48,253 nucleotides of DNA from Pseudomonadota bacterium (GTDB lineage: Bacteria; Pseudomonadota; Alphaproteobacteria; Micavibrionales; UBA1664), in the NCBI GenBank assembly GCA_009926935.1, contig RFNZ01000017.1, positions 1 through 48,253 on the forward strand, in the 5' to 3' direction. Made by a program: the position numbers and the translations under genes. The notes below the pieces were generated by a model, which saw only the letters and a program-made list of their open reading frames with translations, did not search any database and was not told where the DNA came from. Shown piece after piece: positions 9,535 to 18,928 of the stretch. The number at the start of each line of letters is the position of its first letter. Within the stretch, counting starts at the first letter, position 1.

Positions 9535-11160
9535 ATGGCTGACAGACGAGATGCACGTCCAGAAGATAGAGTTGAACCCGTTTTCGGCACGACCCCGGCC
9601 GGTGCCGCAGCAGCCGCTCTTGACCCCAGCGCGATAGATGCCGCGGGAAATGCAGGAAGCGCGGTTCGTTTTCCGTTGCTTGATGACCCGAGATACCAAG
9701 AACTTGAGTTGGCATTAAGCCAACAAATATCTAGCAACTGGCGCCGACTGGAAGGCCGTAGCGTAAACAGGCCGCTTGTTAATTCTGCCCCGATGAAAGC
9801 GCTTGCAGCCGCTGCTCTCGAAAAAATTTACGCCAAGTACATCATAACACCTGCAGCCCTACGCTCAGATTTCATGAGTTTTGCTCTCACATCTGAGCAC
9901 AGCTTAAACCCTGACCTTCTGCGTAGTTTTGAAACCGAAATAAAGGCCGCCATTGGCGAATATGAGAGGGATTTTGCCGCACGTAGCGCAGCCGCAGACG
10001 CTGCCCTTGGTGGCGCAGCTTCCGCATCAGATAGCGCGGCAGCGCCTCGTGTGCCAGAAAGATTACCAACCGACCCCGTCACCCTATTTGCAAGTGCGGA
10101 CGACGATGGCGCTGATACCCCTGCCGAGGACGCCGAACCGCGCCCGGCAGCCCGTGCAGGCAATCTTGATATTTCGGGTCTCTTCGGGCCCGTTGCCGCA
10201 GATGAAGCGAATGATCTTCTCGATAAGAAAACATACAAGCGCGGCATGGATGATAACGCCATTCGTATCATCACCCATAAATTTCCGGGGATGCTGCGCC
10301 AGCCTGCCCTCTTGGCATACGCAAAGCAACTGGCCGACGCTGATTGGGCTGCAGCCCGCAGAGCCCTCGGTGAAGACAGCGAAGAACCTGTAGAAACCGA
10401 AGGCGATTATCAGGCGTGGTTCAATAAGAAACTTGAAAATCCGGCTGACCCTGCGATTAAAAAGCTTAAAGACGCCTTCAAGGAATCCTGGCCATACGTA
10501 ACGGATGTAGGCCCTGATGGCTCGAAAACAGGTATCCTTAGCTACCATGTTGACCGGAAGAATGCTCTTGGGTTGATCACAGGGCATAACTACCTTGTTT
10601 TTGAAGATCATCAACAGAACAAGTATTTTTATGATGGCACGCGTAGCTCGGTCCAGCTGCGTGGAGAAACAAGAACGAAAGAAGGTATCGTTCCTGCCGA
10701 AAAATTCGGTAAAAAACATGCCGAATACCTTGTGACAGCACTCGTCAAAGACCGCTCAGGACGTCTCAAGGAAGATGGCTCAGTCAAAGACTACACCATT
10801 ACCGTAGGAGCAAGCGGGCTTTTTGGAAGAGACCGCTGCCAGGATCTCTGTGCCTTGGCAACATTAAAAGCCGCCTACGAAACAGGCTCCATGTCAGCCT
10901 TGACCCTTGCCGAACCTGGAATGCTAATGGGGAGCCGTAAACTGGATAAAATTCCTGACGGCTACTTTGACAAGGACGCACTGCGTGATTACCCGGAAGC
11001 AGCTACCCTGATTAAAGCTTACAACGAGCGCAAGACAGTGGCGCCAGCCCCGGCCCCAGGCCCTGCTGCAGCAGAGCCTGATGCAGCGGAGCCAGTCGTC
11101 GCCTTAGAAAGAAGACGGGCTTCTGCGCCAACAGGCGTACCGAGGCCGCCAGCAGCTTAA
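9535..11160 (+). CDS. Uncharacterised 541-residue protein beside the type IVB secretion locus
   Basis: Not recognised. The ATG at 9535 is chosen over an in-frame GTG at 9529 because AAGG at 9524-9527 is well spaced for it. There is no signal peptide or membrane span. The first 230 residues are rich in alanine and acidic residues and look flexible. Residues about 240-495 look folded, with mixed charge and aromatic patches (GHNYLVFEDHQQNKYFYDG, then a CQDLCALATLKAAYE helix with two cysteines). The last 40 residues are alanine-proline rich and end in an arginine-serine patch. It runs towards dotA, with an 8-bp stem-loop between the two genes. Being cytosolic, multi-domain and next to a type IVB locus, it could be a secreted effector, but this rests on position alone. 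Confidence 0.8.
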   Translation: MADRRDARPEDRVEPVFGTTPAGAAAAALDPSAIDAAGNAGSAVRFPLLDDPRYQELELALSQQISSNWRRLEGRSVNRPLVNSAPMKALAAAALEKIYAKYIITPAALRSDFMSFALTSEHSLNPDLLRSFETEIKAAIGEYERDFAARSAAADAALGGAASASDSAAAPRVPERLPTDPVTLFASADDDGADTPAEDAEPRPAARAGNLDISGLFGPVAADEANDLLDKKTYKRGMDDNAIRIITHKFPGMLRQPALLAYAKQLADADWAAARRALGEDSEEPVETEGDYQAWFNKKLENPADPAIKKLKDAFKESWPYVTDVGPDGSKTGILSYHVDRKNALGLITGHNYLVFEDHQQNKYFYDGTRSSVQLRGETRTKEGIVPAEKFGKKHAEYLVTALVKDRSGRLKEDGSVKDYTITVGASGLFGRDRCQDLCALATLKAAYETGSMSALTLAEPGMLMGSRKLDKIPDGYFDKDALRDYPEAATLIKAYNERKTVAPAPAPGPAAAEPDAAEPVVALERRRASAPTGVPRPPAA

Positions 11161-11188
11161 AGCTAACGTTTAGTATATCCAAAATAAC

Positions 11189-11209
11189 GCGGGGCCGATT
11201 AGGCCCCGC
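11189..11209. terminator. Hairpin between convergent genes
   Basis: A perfect 8-bp GC-rich stem (11189-11196 with 11202-11209) with a GATTA loop sits in the 79-bp gap between two convergent genes. There is no strong T run on either side, so it is a probable but imperfect bidirectional terminator. Confidence 0.55.
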
Positions 11210-11239
11210 ACGAATGTTAAATCACCAATGTAAAGCCTC

Positions 11240-14032
11240 TTAAGGGCTGCCTTTGGCTTTACCCTTGCCTCCGCCTTTACTACGTATGAAGCCCATTCCT
11301 TTGGACGCAATCCCTTTACCAACGCCACCTGCCGCACCAGCAACCTGAGAAGCCGAGTTGGCGATCTGTCCGGATACAAGCGTTCCAGCTGTTGTGGCAG
11401 CACCGGAAATATTTCCAATAGGATCCTGTTTTCCGTCCTTATATGTGCCGTCTTGGATACCCATCCAGCGAAGTGCCTGATTAGGGATCTGGTCGATCAT
11501 CTTGAAGCAAACAAGACCGAGGTTGTAAACGATGATGGCATAGACAATAAGGTAACCGATAAGCCCAAGTGGCCCCAGATTGAAGGTCCACGAAAAGAAT
11601 CCTACTGTACCTTCTTCGCCACCATTTCTGGTAGCAACGATACCCCAATAGATTTGATTGAGGAAATTAGCTGCCGAGTTGAAGCAGATATAAGAAGCCA
11701 ACAAACCGAAGAGGATGAAGAAGGGCCTCAATAGGATACCCAGCAGGATGTTATAGCCCTGCATGGCCGCTTGGCCCGGCATACCCTCACCATCGATCCG
11801 GAGGTGGGCTAATGCCCAAAGTGGTGCGCCCAGCATAGATTCTAGAACGCCCATCACCCATTCAACGATCGCGAAGAAGAAATAGATGAACGGCATGAAT
11901 GGTAAAACGTAATAGAGAAGGAATCCGATACCGAGCCCGATCAGACCAATGAAGAAGATCATGTTACCGACAGCCGTAGACGCCATAGACGAAATGAAAC
12001 CGACAGCAAAAGTTTCAGGCACCTTAGCAAGAAGATCGGCGCCAATTTGCGAAAGCTTAACCATAGGAAAAATGTGCTGCTGCTTCGGATCCACAAGAGA
12101 GCTGAGAGAGTTAATACCGAAGAAGCTGTAGACGGCATACATGATCTGGTCATCTTCAGAGACGGAGCCAGTAATATTCAGTTTATCAATACCAGCAGCG
12201 GTGGATTGCGGTGTATCTGGCACCCAGTTAGTTACCTGTTGCTCCGCCTTCACCATAGCAAGACGCAATTTTTCAAATTCCTGACCTTGCTGATTGAGGT
12301 TTTGACCAAACAACCAGGACCACCAAGTGCCTGTAACGCCCTGTGCATTGGAATCATTAGCCGTAACAGCCGCAGCTAAACCTTGAGACGCGCTAGCCCC
12401 TGTTGTTTCAGCGGGCGCGCCAGCCCTTATCAAATCGGCAACTCGCTGGTTTGCAAAAGACAGCTTCATATAAAATAGCGCTGCGTTTCCCCATCCGCCT
12501 TTTTTCCAGTCTTCGCCGCCCAATACATCATTGAAGAGCTTGTCTCTGTAACCGCTATCAGTTACCAGCTCTCTATAAATAGCTTCATCGGCCTTTTTGA
12601 TGGCATTACGCAGAACGCTTTCATCTGGTAATGGCCCCGTTGAATTATAGTCTTGATTTTTATCAGCAGGAATCATCCTGAGGGCGATTTGTACTGCGGG
12701 TTCTCGTAATTCATTGGCAGCCGTCTCAATGGCCTTCAGATACGCGTTGAGGACCTTTTTCTGGGCCTCCTTGCTTGCATCGTTTGCCGCCTGCTCAAGC
12801 CTCATCTGTATGGCACCGCAACTAAAGGCGGGTTTATCTCCGCTTGTAGAAGGAGCAGCCCATTCCACAGTGACGTTCAGTGTATCAGGGCCAGGGACGC
12901 AGGTCTGACTGGCGATAACACCGCCGGCTATCAGCCCTGCAGCAGGACTAGCCACAGATGCGATAGCGGCACCTCCAATAGAGGTTCCTAAGCAGTAAGC
13001 CCATCCACTCGCCCCCAAACTGGACATAATGGTATGAGGAACATACGTTTTAACACCAACCTGCCTCTTACCCACATTCTGAAGGTTGTATGCGGCAGCA
13101 CAGACCTCGTGCATGAATATCTTTTTGGCTGTTCCTGTAAATCCTTTAGGTGATGGGGCCACCATCATGCTGTCTTTGCTGAGAGAGACAGATGTAAACT
13201 TACCCCACGCCTGCGACGCAAAACTGGAACCAGCTTTAGCAACCGAAAGCGCTATGTATTGCGAGGCATTAAGACCGTTGCCGAGCGGCACCAGAAGCCC
13301 CAATGCTAGAACCAGACGCACGGGTGCCCACAGTCCATTAAAACGGCGGCCAAAAGGCGTACCGGACTGGGCGGATTCACCAACAACCGTAATGACGTAG
13401 TAGACGACAATACATGTAGCTATCAGCATAAGACCGGTGCTGTAAAATCCGAGCATCGCTCTCAGGTTTGCAGCAATAGAGATACCAATAGGATTGGCGC
13501 CGTTAAAGAACCCGTCAAGACCAATCGTTTGTTGGAGGAATGTCATCACGACATCGGATTCAGCCGCAGAATTTGAAAGGCGGAACATTCCATCGTCGGC
13601 AGCTTGTGCCACATTGGGAGTCATCACGGCGTAAAAACCGATCATCGCGATCTGGATGACAATCATAATGATGGCAAGCACGATAGCGCCAAAAATCAGA
13701 ATTTGGTCGGTGTTCTTTTTGCTGACCACAAGATTGTTAGCGGCAGCAGAAATGACATCAACAATACCAAAGCGGCCAATATTGGCCGAAATAAGCATTG
13801 GATGATTGGCAGGCAAAAGACGTACCGAACGAAACACCATTGCCAACATGTAAGCAAAATGCCCGAAGCTTCGTCCAAGCCTCTTCAAACGGGGTGCAAT
13901 TTCAGGAAAGAAGGCGTATTTAAGCGCACCGCGCATACGAAACTTGACTGTGCGGTCAGCCGCGCGCGTAGCGGGCGTCGGCGAACTGCCCGGGAGATTG
14001 TTTCTAGGCCCCATGCCTGGAAGAATTGCCAT
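11240..14032 (-). CDS. dotA: DotA/TraY family type IVB secretion protein
   Basis: A 930-residue polytopic membrane protein of the DotA/TraY family, part of the inner membrane apparatus of Dot/Icm and IncI conjugation systems. The first span is at about residues 110-136 after a basic cytosolic start. The family core GTPFGRRFNGLWAPVRLV followed by LGLLVPLGNGLNASQYIAL is clear. A large non-membrane region (about 290-650) is followed by a cluster of C-terminal spans. The C-terminal tail is glycine and lysine rich. Legionella DotA is somewhat longer (about 1050 residues). It is the last gene of the minus-strand dot cluster, separated from dotF by 124 bp, so it may also have its own promoter. By eye its composition is more AT-rich than the flanking housekeeping genes. 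Confidence 0.85.
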   Translation of the reverse strand: MAILPGMGPRNNLPGSSPTPATRAADRTVKFRMRGALKYAFFPEIAPRLKRLGRSFGHFAYMLAMVFRSVRLLPANHPMLISANIGRFGIVDVISAAANNLVVSKKNTDQILIFGAIVLAIIMIVIQIAMIGFYAVMTPNVAQAADDGMFRLSNSAAESDVVMTFLQQTIGLDGFFNGANPIGISIAANLRAMLGFYSTGLMLIATCIVVYYVITVVGESAQSGTPFGRRFNGLWAPVRLVLALGLLVPLGNGLNASQYIALSVAKAGSSFASQAWGKFTSVSLSKDSMMVAPSPKGFTGTAKKIFMHEVCAAAYNLQNVGKRQVGVKTYVPHTIMSSLGASGWAYCLGTSIGGAAIASVASPAAGLIAGGVIASQTCVPGPDTLNVTVEWAAPSTSGDKPAFSCGAIQMRLEQAANDASKEAQKKVLNAYLKAIETAANELREPAVQIALRMIPADKNQDYNSTGPLPDESVLRNAIKKADEAIYRELVTDSGYRDKLFNDVLGGEDWKKGGWGNAALFYMKLSFANQRVADLIRAGAPAETTGASASQGLAAAVTANDSNAQGVTGTWWSWLFGQNLNQQGQEFEKLRLAMVKAEQQVTNWVPDTPQSTAAGIDKLNITGSVSEDDQIMYAVYSFFGINSLSSLVDPKQQHIFPMVKLSQIGADLLAKVPETFAVGFISSMASTAVGNMIFFIGLIGLGIGFLLYYVLPFMPFIYFFFAIVEWVMGVLESMLGAPLWALAHLRIDGEGMPGQAAMQGYNILLGILLRPFFILFGLLASYICFNSAANFLNQIYWGIVATRNGGEEGTVGFFSWTFNLGPLGLIGYLIVYAIIVYNLGLVCFKMIDQIPNQALRWMGIQDGTYKDGKQDPIGNISGAATTAGTLVSGQIANSASQVAGAAGGVGKGIASKGMGFIRSKGGGKGKAKGSP

Positions 14033-14156
14033 TGGTACACCCCGTCTTTCTTATGCATGCGTCCACGGTACTAACGGCCCGGGCGCATGTTCACCCGCTA
14101 TCATTGTCTAAAATTTTAACTAATTTTTGGTTAACAACCAAGACAAACCAAGAGAT

Positions 14157-15458
14157 TTATTGAGAAAGACGGCCCTGCGTCCCCTGCACGACCCAGCGCC
14201 CGCCCATATTGGCAACGCCGGTGATTTCACCAAGACCGGGCACGCTCTCCCCGACGCTGACTTCACGAAGGTCGGAGCCTCTTGCGATGACCGCGCGGCC
14301 AGTCTGCGCCCCTCTCAGCTCCCATCCAGTGCTGTTGTTGCTGGCTACGGGCTGGGCCATAACGGATTGTGGTGTTGGCGGTGTATAAGGCTGATCCCAT
14401 TGCGATTGGCTGCGCGAAGGGGAAGAACCTTTTGTTTTCGTTGATTTTTTAGACGTTTTTTTAGGAGCGGGCGTAACATCATCGCTCATGGAAACGGAGC
14501 GCGGCGCAGCCTCCCTCTTGCTGGATAAATCATCAAGCCGAGCCTCAAGACGCTCAAGGGAGCTCTGGATACTCGAAAGGCGAGCGTCATCGACCGGTGC
14601 CGGTGCAGAGGCCGCGCCAGTACCCATCTGCTCAACAGCCGCCGTAATCTTGCTATCTAGGGCTTCGAGCTTCTGCTCAAGCGTGCTGACCTGTGCCTTA
14701 AGAGCCTCGGTATCACCAGCCTCAAGGCCGGAGGTGGTGTTTGCAGTGGCAACAGGCATTGCCGCCGCCTGTGGCTGCATGGTTTCAACCGCAGCCAGGG
14801 ACTTGGAAGCCGCAGGTGCAGCCTCAACGGCGGCCTGAGCCTGTGGTTTAGAGGAAGACGCATCAACCGCAACAGGCGTACCACTAATAGGGGCCGGCAT
14901 CGGCAAGGGCGCAGCCTGAACATCGCCCAAAGCCGCAAACGGATCATTACCGCTGGGCAATACAGGCGCGGGCGCATCGGGTTGCGGGGCTTGATTAAGA
15001 TTTGCGAACTGGTCTGGATTATCAAGGAGCCCCGCCCCGGCAGGCGCAGTAGCACCGCCGCCGATTGCCGCCTGTGCTGCAGCCTCGCTACCGGCTTTTG
15101 TAACGGGCGTCGCAACAGGATTGGCAGGAGCGGATGCACCGGCAACAGGCGAAACCGTATCACCACCGCCCATGATCTGCGGGCCTAGCTTGGTCCAGAT
15201 AAGCCCACCGGCAACGGCAACCGCTACAACGGCAACGCCGATATTGAACCAGTTTGTTTTCTTTTTGACCGGCTGGTCGGATGGTTGTTCTTCGCCAAAA
15301 ACATCCGTATCGATGTCATCGGATACATCCTGAAAATCGGCATCATCCGCATCAGCCTGAACGGCATCGGGATCCGACCCTTGATCGAAGTCCTCCTCAG
15401 GGCTTTCAAAGCCCTCGAGGTCCGCTTCGTCATTGTTATGCTGATCTTGTGCGCTCAT
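14157..15458 (-). CDS. dotF: IcmG/DotF-like (TraP-like) type IVB secretion protein
   Basis: A 433-residue single-span protein: an acidic cytosolic N-terminus, a membrane segment at about 71-88 (NIGVAVVAVAVAGGLIW), a long Ala/Pro/Gln-rich region and a predicted coiled coil around residues 245-315 (EALKAQVSTLEQKLEALDSK). The C-terminal domain contains WELRGAQTGRAVIARGSD and GGRWVVQGTQG. This plan and the position directly after dotG match IcmG/DotF of Legionella and TraP of IncI plasmids. It is longer than Legionella DotF (about 270 residues), mostly through the low-complexity linker. The C-terminal domain also recalls PilP-type folds, so the assignment rests partly on gene order. Confidence 0.65.
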   Translation of the reverse strand: MSAQDQHNNDEADLEGFESPEEDFDQGSDPDAVQADADDADFQDVSDDIDTDVFGEEQPSDQPVKKKTNWFNIGVAVVAVAVAGGLIWTKLGPQIMGGGDTVSPVAGASAPANPVATPVTKAGSEAAAQAAIGGGATAPAGAGLLDNPDQFANLNQAPQPDAPAPVLPSGNDPFAALGDVQAAPLPMPAPISGTPVAVDASSSKPQAQAAVEAAPAASKSLAAVETMQPQAAAMPVATANTTSGLEAGDTEALKAQVSTLEQKLEALDSKITAAVEQMGTGAASAPAPVDDARLSSIQSSLERLEARLDDLSSKREAAPRSVSMSDDVTPAPKKTSKKSTKTKGSSPSRSQSQWDQPYTPPTPQSVMAQPVASNNSTGWELRGAQTGRAVIARGSDLREVSVGESVPGLGEITGVANMGGRWVVQGTQGRLSQ

Positions 15459-15492
15459 ATAGGTTAAGGCCTAACAGGACAGTGTCTTGAGT

Positions 15493-16803
15493 TCAATTGT
15501 TTTCCTTGGTGACGGGCTCCAGGAAGAGAATGCCGATAGGCGTTCCCGCATGGACCTTGATCATCACTTTCGTATCTTCGCCCATTTGGTCAAGCTGATC
15601 GGCAAGTTCCTGTGTACCCTCGGCAAGACCGGCGGCCAATTCCTCACGCGGTTTAAGATCGGCCTGAGAAGACGTGGTCGTACCGTTATTGACAGTGACC
15701 GTCTGCTCACGCTGCGCAATGGCATCGCCCATCCCTTGAATAAAGCGGGCTGCAGCCGGCAAGACAAACCGTCTGAGATAACGGTGATCCACCTCGGTTG
15801 CCACCGCAGGCAGGGTTGTTTTTGGGTCAAGCGCAACCGCGTTCACGGATTGCGAAACACCTTTCACGACAACCGTATTGAAATTGAGGGTAAGGAATTC
15901 CTCGTTCTTATCAAAGGTGCCGATAATCTTGTTGCCCTTGAGCGGCCCGTTGGAAATACGTGCCAAAACAGGGCCTGGCGCATCCGTATTGGCTTCCGTA
16001 AGCGTCTGCGCATAAACGATCGTACCCGCAGGCACCAGAATTTCGACTTCCTTGGGCTCGGTATTCGGATTGTCGCCGCCCTCAGCATTGGCAGGTTCAA
16101 GATATTTATCGATGTTCGTGACCTGAATAATCTGTGGCCCCGTAATCTCGTGCTTCTGGAGAATGCTATTCATCTGCGATGACATCGCCTGCGCAAGCGC
16201 ATCAACAGCCGCAGGATCAGGCCCTTGGGCCGTAGGCGCCGTGACTGGATACTGGCTCCCGCCAATAACGGGTTCGGGCGCAGTCGGCTGAGCCGGCTGC
16301 TGCGGGCCTGTATTTTGGGCACTGGCGCGCCAGTCAGCCAGAGGATCATCAAGATTGACGGGAGGCTCTTCCGGAGCCGGCGTCGTATTAGGGATCTCCG
16401 GTGTCGCCGTTGGTATGGGCATCGTGCTATCACCGGTCTGGAGCGCCGTTTCAAGGCGCTGCTGGTTGACCTCGTTGACGGCCTCACGGTAGGACTCGCT
16501 GGTTTCCTGACCCGGAGCTTCGCGCTCCTTGACGGCAACGCCCACATCGGATTTTTCATTTTCCTTGCTGCCGCCGAACATCACAAAGGCGACGATAACC
16601 GCAACAATCCCGACCGCTACAAGTGCGATCTTGATAAAAGGATTATCACGCAGGAGACTGCCGAGACTTTTACCGCCGTCCTTGTTTTCAGGCGGATTGT
16701 CGAATTCGTCAAAACTGTCCTGAATCTGTTCGGACTGCACGACATCGGGGATACCATCGCTCGTATCCTGAGGCTGGATTTCATCAAAGTCGTCAGTTCT
16801 CAT
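15493..16803 (-). CDS. dotG: DotG/IcmE-like type IVB core-complex protein (short form)
   Basis: A 436-residue VirB10-like channel protein. It has an acidic cytosolic N-terminus, one span at about 56-77, a proline-rich periplasmic linker and a conserved C-terminal domain. The C-terminal domain includes VPAGTIVYAQTLTEANTD, ARISNGPLKGNKIIGTF and VDHRYLRRFVLPAAARFIQG. DotG spans the envelope and forms the central channel of the type IVB machine. Legionella DotG exceeds 1000 residues because of a long repeat region between span and channel domain; that region is absent here, as in TraO of IncI plasmids. Its ATG overlaps the dotH stop by four bases. Confidence 0.85.
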   Translation of the reverse strand: MRTDDFDEIQPQDTSDGIPDVVQSEQIQDSFDEFDNPPENKDGGKSLGSLLRDNPFIKIALVAVGIVAVIVAFVMFGGSKENEKSDVGVAVKEREAPGQETSESYREAVNEVNQQRLETALQTGDSTMPIPTATPEIPNTTPAPEEPPVNLDDPLADWRASAQNTGPQQPAQPTAPEPVIGGSQYPVTAPTAQGPDPAAVDALAQAMSSQMNSILQKHEITGPQIIQVTNIDKYLEPANAEGGDNPNTEPKEVEILVPAGTIVYAQTLTEANTDAPGPVLARISNGPLKGNKIIGTFDKNEEFLTLNFNTVVVKGVSQSVNAVALDPKTTLPAVATEVDHRYLRRFVLPAAARFIQGMGDAIAQREQTVTVNNGTTTSSQADLKPREELAAGLAEGTQELADQLDQMGEDTKVMIKVHAGTPIGILFLEPVTKENN

Positions 16804-17924
16804 TGGTCGGCCCCATTATCAGCAACAACCGCACGAACCATGCGGCCGCGATCAGATAGCAAAAATACCGGCGTGCTGTTCACGACGTAAACGGTCATGC
16901 CGTCCGCCGACTTGGCAGACGCGCTCCAGCCCGGTGACAGAAGCGTAAGCGGCGTACGGAGATACGTAACAGCACCGTTACGATAAACGGATGTACGCGC
17001 ATCAACGCCCGAGAGTTTGATTTTCTGGGTGCCGGCGGGCGGCACGCCGTCAAGGATCTGGCCGATCGCTTTATCGGTACCGGCCTCGGTATCGAGGCCC
17101 GGCTCAATGATTGGCGGCGCGGCTTTGGGGCCATACTCGGGGATACGCGCATCAAAGCGGTACTGTACGACTTCAAGCTGGGTTTCGAGGGTAAACGTAA
17201 CCGGAGTCTTAAGGCCGATCAGTTGTACTGACATGTTGCCGACTTCGTGCGCGGCCATAGGGGATATACGAATAATGTGCCCACCGTCTTCAGGCGAGAT
17301 GATTTCAAAATTGCCACCCCAGCTGACGTCCTGCACGGGCCATGGCTCACCCGTCATATCCATCATGGTGACGGATGTAACATGCCCGGGGCTAAGCTTG
17401 ATAATGGGTGGAGCAACACCGGGCTCAAGCGAAACGGTCTGGACCGAAACCTCGGGTTTAGGCATGCCGCCTATACGTTCCTCGGAAGCTTCACGGGTGA
17501 CGCGGTATTTATCGAGAAGCGCGCGTATCTGGTCAGGCGTCATCGGCATCATGCCGTTAAGGGCGGCATCAAAAGCCTGCTCGCGGGCTTTTTGCTCAAA
17601 CTCGGCCTGCTTGGCCTCGGTATCCTCTTCAATGCTTTGAAGGTCGTATGACTGGTCGGTTACCGCACCATCGGCAGATTGCTGAAAACCGCCAGGTGTA
17701 GGGGCCGGTGCCTCGGTTGCGGGTTTTGCCACATTGGTTTGGGCGCGTTTGAATTCAGCCAGTGGGTCAACAGGCTCGACAGGAGGCGCATCGTTCGAGG
17801 CCGGGAGGGCCTCCGTCGGTTTGGCATCGACAGCGGCCGCCTGTTCCTGCGCCTGCGCACAGGCAGGCGACGCGTTAAAAAACGCAAAAAACGCCAGCGA
17901 AACCCCAATCATCAGGAGGCGCAT
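16800..17924 (-). CDS. dotH: DotH/IcmK-like type IVB outer-membrane core protein
   Basis: The start at 17924 gives 374 residues and a Sec signal peptide (MRLLMIGVSLAFFAFF, then SPACAQ). The frame stays open to 18089 and even overlaps dotI, but the extra 55 residues would hide the signal, so they are probably not translated. DotH/TraN proteins sit at the outer membrane with DotC, DotD and DotG. Here a Pro/Ala/Gln-rich region is followed by TPDQIRALLDKYRVTREASEE. The C-terminal beta domain contains VTSVTMMDMTGEPWPVQDVSWGG in its first half. The family ending is LSPGWSASAKSADGMTVYVV, then TPVFLLSDRG. It is followed by dotG with an ATGA overlap. Confidence 0.83.
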   Translation of the reverse strand: MRLLMIGVSLAFFAFFNASPACAQAQEQAAAVDAKPTEALPASNDAPPVEPVDPLAEFKRAQTNVAKPATEAPAPTPGGFQQSADGAVTDQSYDLQSIEEDTEAKQAEFEQKAREQAFDAALNGMMPMTPDQIRALLDKYRVTREASEERIGGMPKPEVSVQTVSLEPGVAPPIIKLSPGHVTSVTMMDMTGEPWPVQDVSWGGNFEIISPEDGGHIIRISPMAAHEVGNMSVQLIGLKTPVTFTLETQLEVVQYRFDARIPEYGPKAAPPIIEPGLDTEAGTDKAIGQILDGVPPAGTQKIKLSGVDARTSVYRNGAVTYLRTPLTLLSPGWSASAKSADGMTVYVVNSTPVFLLSDRGRMVRAVVADNGADQ

Positions 17925-18064
17925 CACACAAAGACCCTTATCACCACTATGGCCCACGTCCTTAAGCCCAAAAAAGGCTGGCGTGACCTTGTTATCCACA
18001 AGGCCAAGGAAGCCCGTTTTTTGGATTCTGTCAAGCTTTTCGGGCAAAAGGGCTTTCATCCGGC

Positions 18065-18796
18065 CTAACTCCCCGAATACGCGATCCATTGCTCGATCCC
18101 AAGACCATTGGGGCTTTCAAGCTTTGGTACACGGATGATGAGCAGACGGATATTCATACTGACGTTTCTTTGTTGCTGGCCGATCTGGTAAGTCACCATC
18201 ATCGGAAGCTCGACCTGCCACTGGTAAACACCGCCAAGAATACCCTCGGAAAGAATAGTTGGCGCAGAGCGCGGCGCCGCCGACAGGACCTGCCTGTTCG
18301 TCTCGACGGACTCGATCATACCGGAATCCTGCAAAGCCTTGACAAAACTGCCCCAGCCCTTGCGGGTAAAGTGGCGTGAAGACTCTTGCAGACGGCGGCG
18401 ATAGTCATGAAAGCCGAAAGTAAGGGTTTCGGAAGCGGATTGCGCCGCCCAGGAAAGAACCGCGGGCCGGGACAGATTGGGCTCGGAGAGTGCAACCATC
18501 GGCACCACGCGCCCATCCTCGGTGGTAGCAAAATAGCGATTTTCCGGCTGATATACGTTAACGATGACAACGATCGTCAGTACAAGACAGAGGATGATAA
18601 TCCCCTCGATAAAAGCAACTTTGAGAAGCGTGCGGTAACCGTCACGATAAAACTCGTTGCGCACGATAACACGGCCGAGAGCACCGCCCGTCTCATCGGG
18701 CTTTGCCTGCGCAGGCGCAGGCCTTGCTGCAGCGTTCGCAGGCTTTTGCGGGCGCTGTGCTGCCTTCGGGTCAGGAGATGTATTGGGTGTGGCCAT
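18065..18796 (-). CDS. dotI: DotI/IcmL-like type IVB inner-membrane protein
   Basis: A 243-residue protein. A Pro/Ala-rich cytosolic N-terminus leads into the family signature VRNEFYRDGYRTLLKVA, then one span (about 58-82), then a periplasmic domain beginning NRYFATTEDGRVVPMVAL. The FHDYRRRLQESSRHFT helix and WQVELPMMVTYQ strand are typical of IcmL/TraM. DotI (with DotJ) forms a ring-like inner membrane complex in Legionella. It is the first gene of dotI-dotH-dotG-dotF, the same order as in Legionella and in IncI plasmids (traM-N-O-P). The 132-bp upstream gap at 18797-18928 holds a DnaA-box-like 9-mer. Confidence 0.88.
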   Translation of the reverse strand: MATPNTSPDPKAAQRPQKPANAAARPAPAQAKPDETGGALGRVIVRNEFYRDGYRTLLKVAFIEGIIILCLVLTIVVIVNVYQPENRYFATTEDGRVVPMVALSEPNLSRPAVLSWAAQSASETLTFGFHDYRRRLQESSRHFTRKGWGSFVKALQDSGMIESVETNRQVLSAAPRSAPTILSEGILGGVYQWQVELPMMVTYQIGQQQRNVSMNIRLLIIRVPKLESPNGLGIEQWIAYSGS

Positions 18797-18904
18797 ATCT
18801 TGCGAGCGTCATGCAGAAGCGTTTGAAGGATATTGCTGCCGAGTCTAAACAAAATTCAGGATTAGCAATAGTCTAAAGGACACGCAGTCCACAACTCCAC
18901 TGGG

Positions 18905-18913
18905 TTATCCACA
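18905..18913 (+). promoter_or_regulatory. DnaA-box-like 9-mer TTATCCACA
   Basis: An exact match to the consensus DnaA box in the gap between the L,D-transpeptidase and dotI genes. It is one of four exact copies in the window, all in the same orientation. Confidence 0.4.
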
Positions 18914-18928
18914 CTCTTGTCGACAGGC

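Noticed and set aside
13604..14074. Plus-strand ORF of 156 codons opposite dotA
   Set aside because: It is the antisense shadow of a clear membrane protein gene, with no start signal and histidine/lysine-rich nonsense composition.
14102..14136. CtrA box upstream of dotA
   Set aside because: TTAA and TTAAC are present but separated by eleven bases rather than seven.
15487..16182. Plus-strand ORF of 231 codons opposite dotG
   Set aside because: Shadow of the conserved DotG C-terminal domain; no recognisable protein features.
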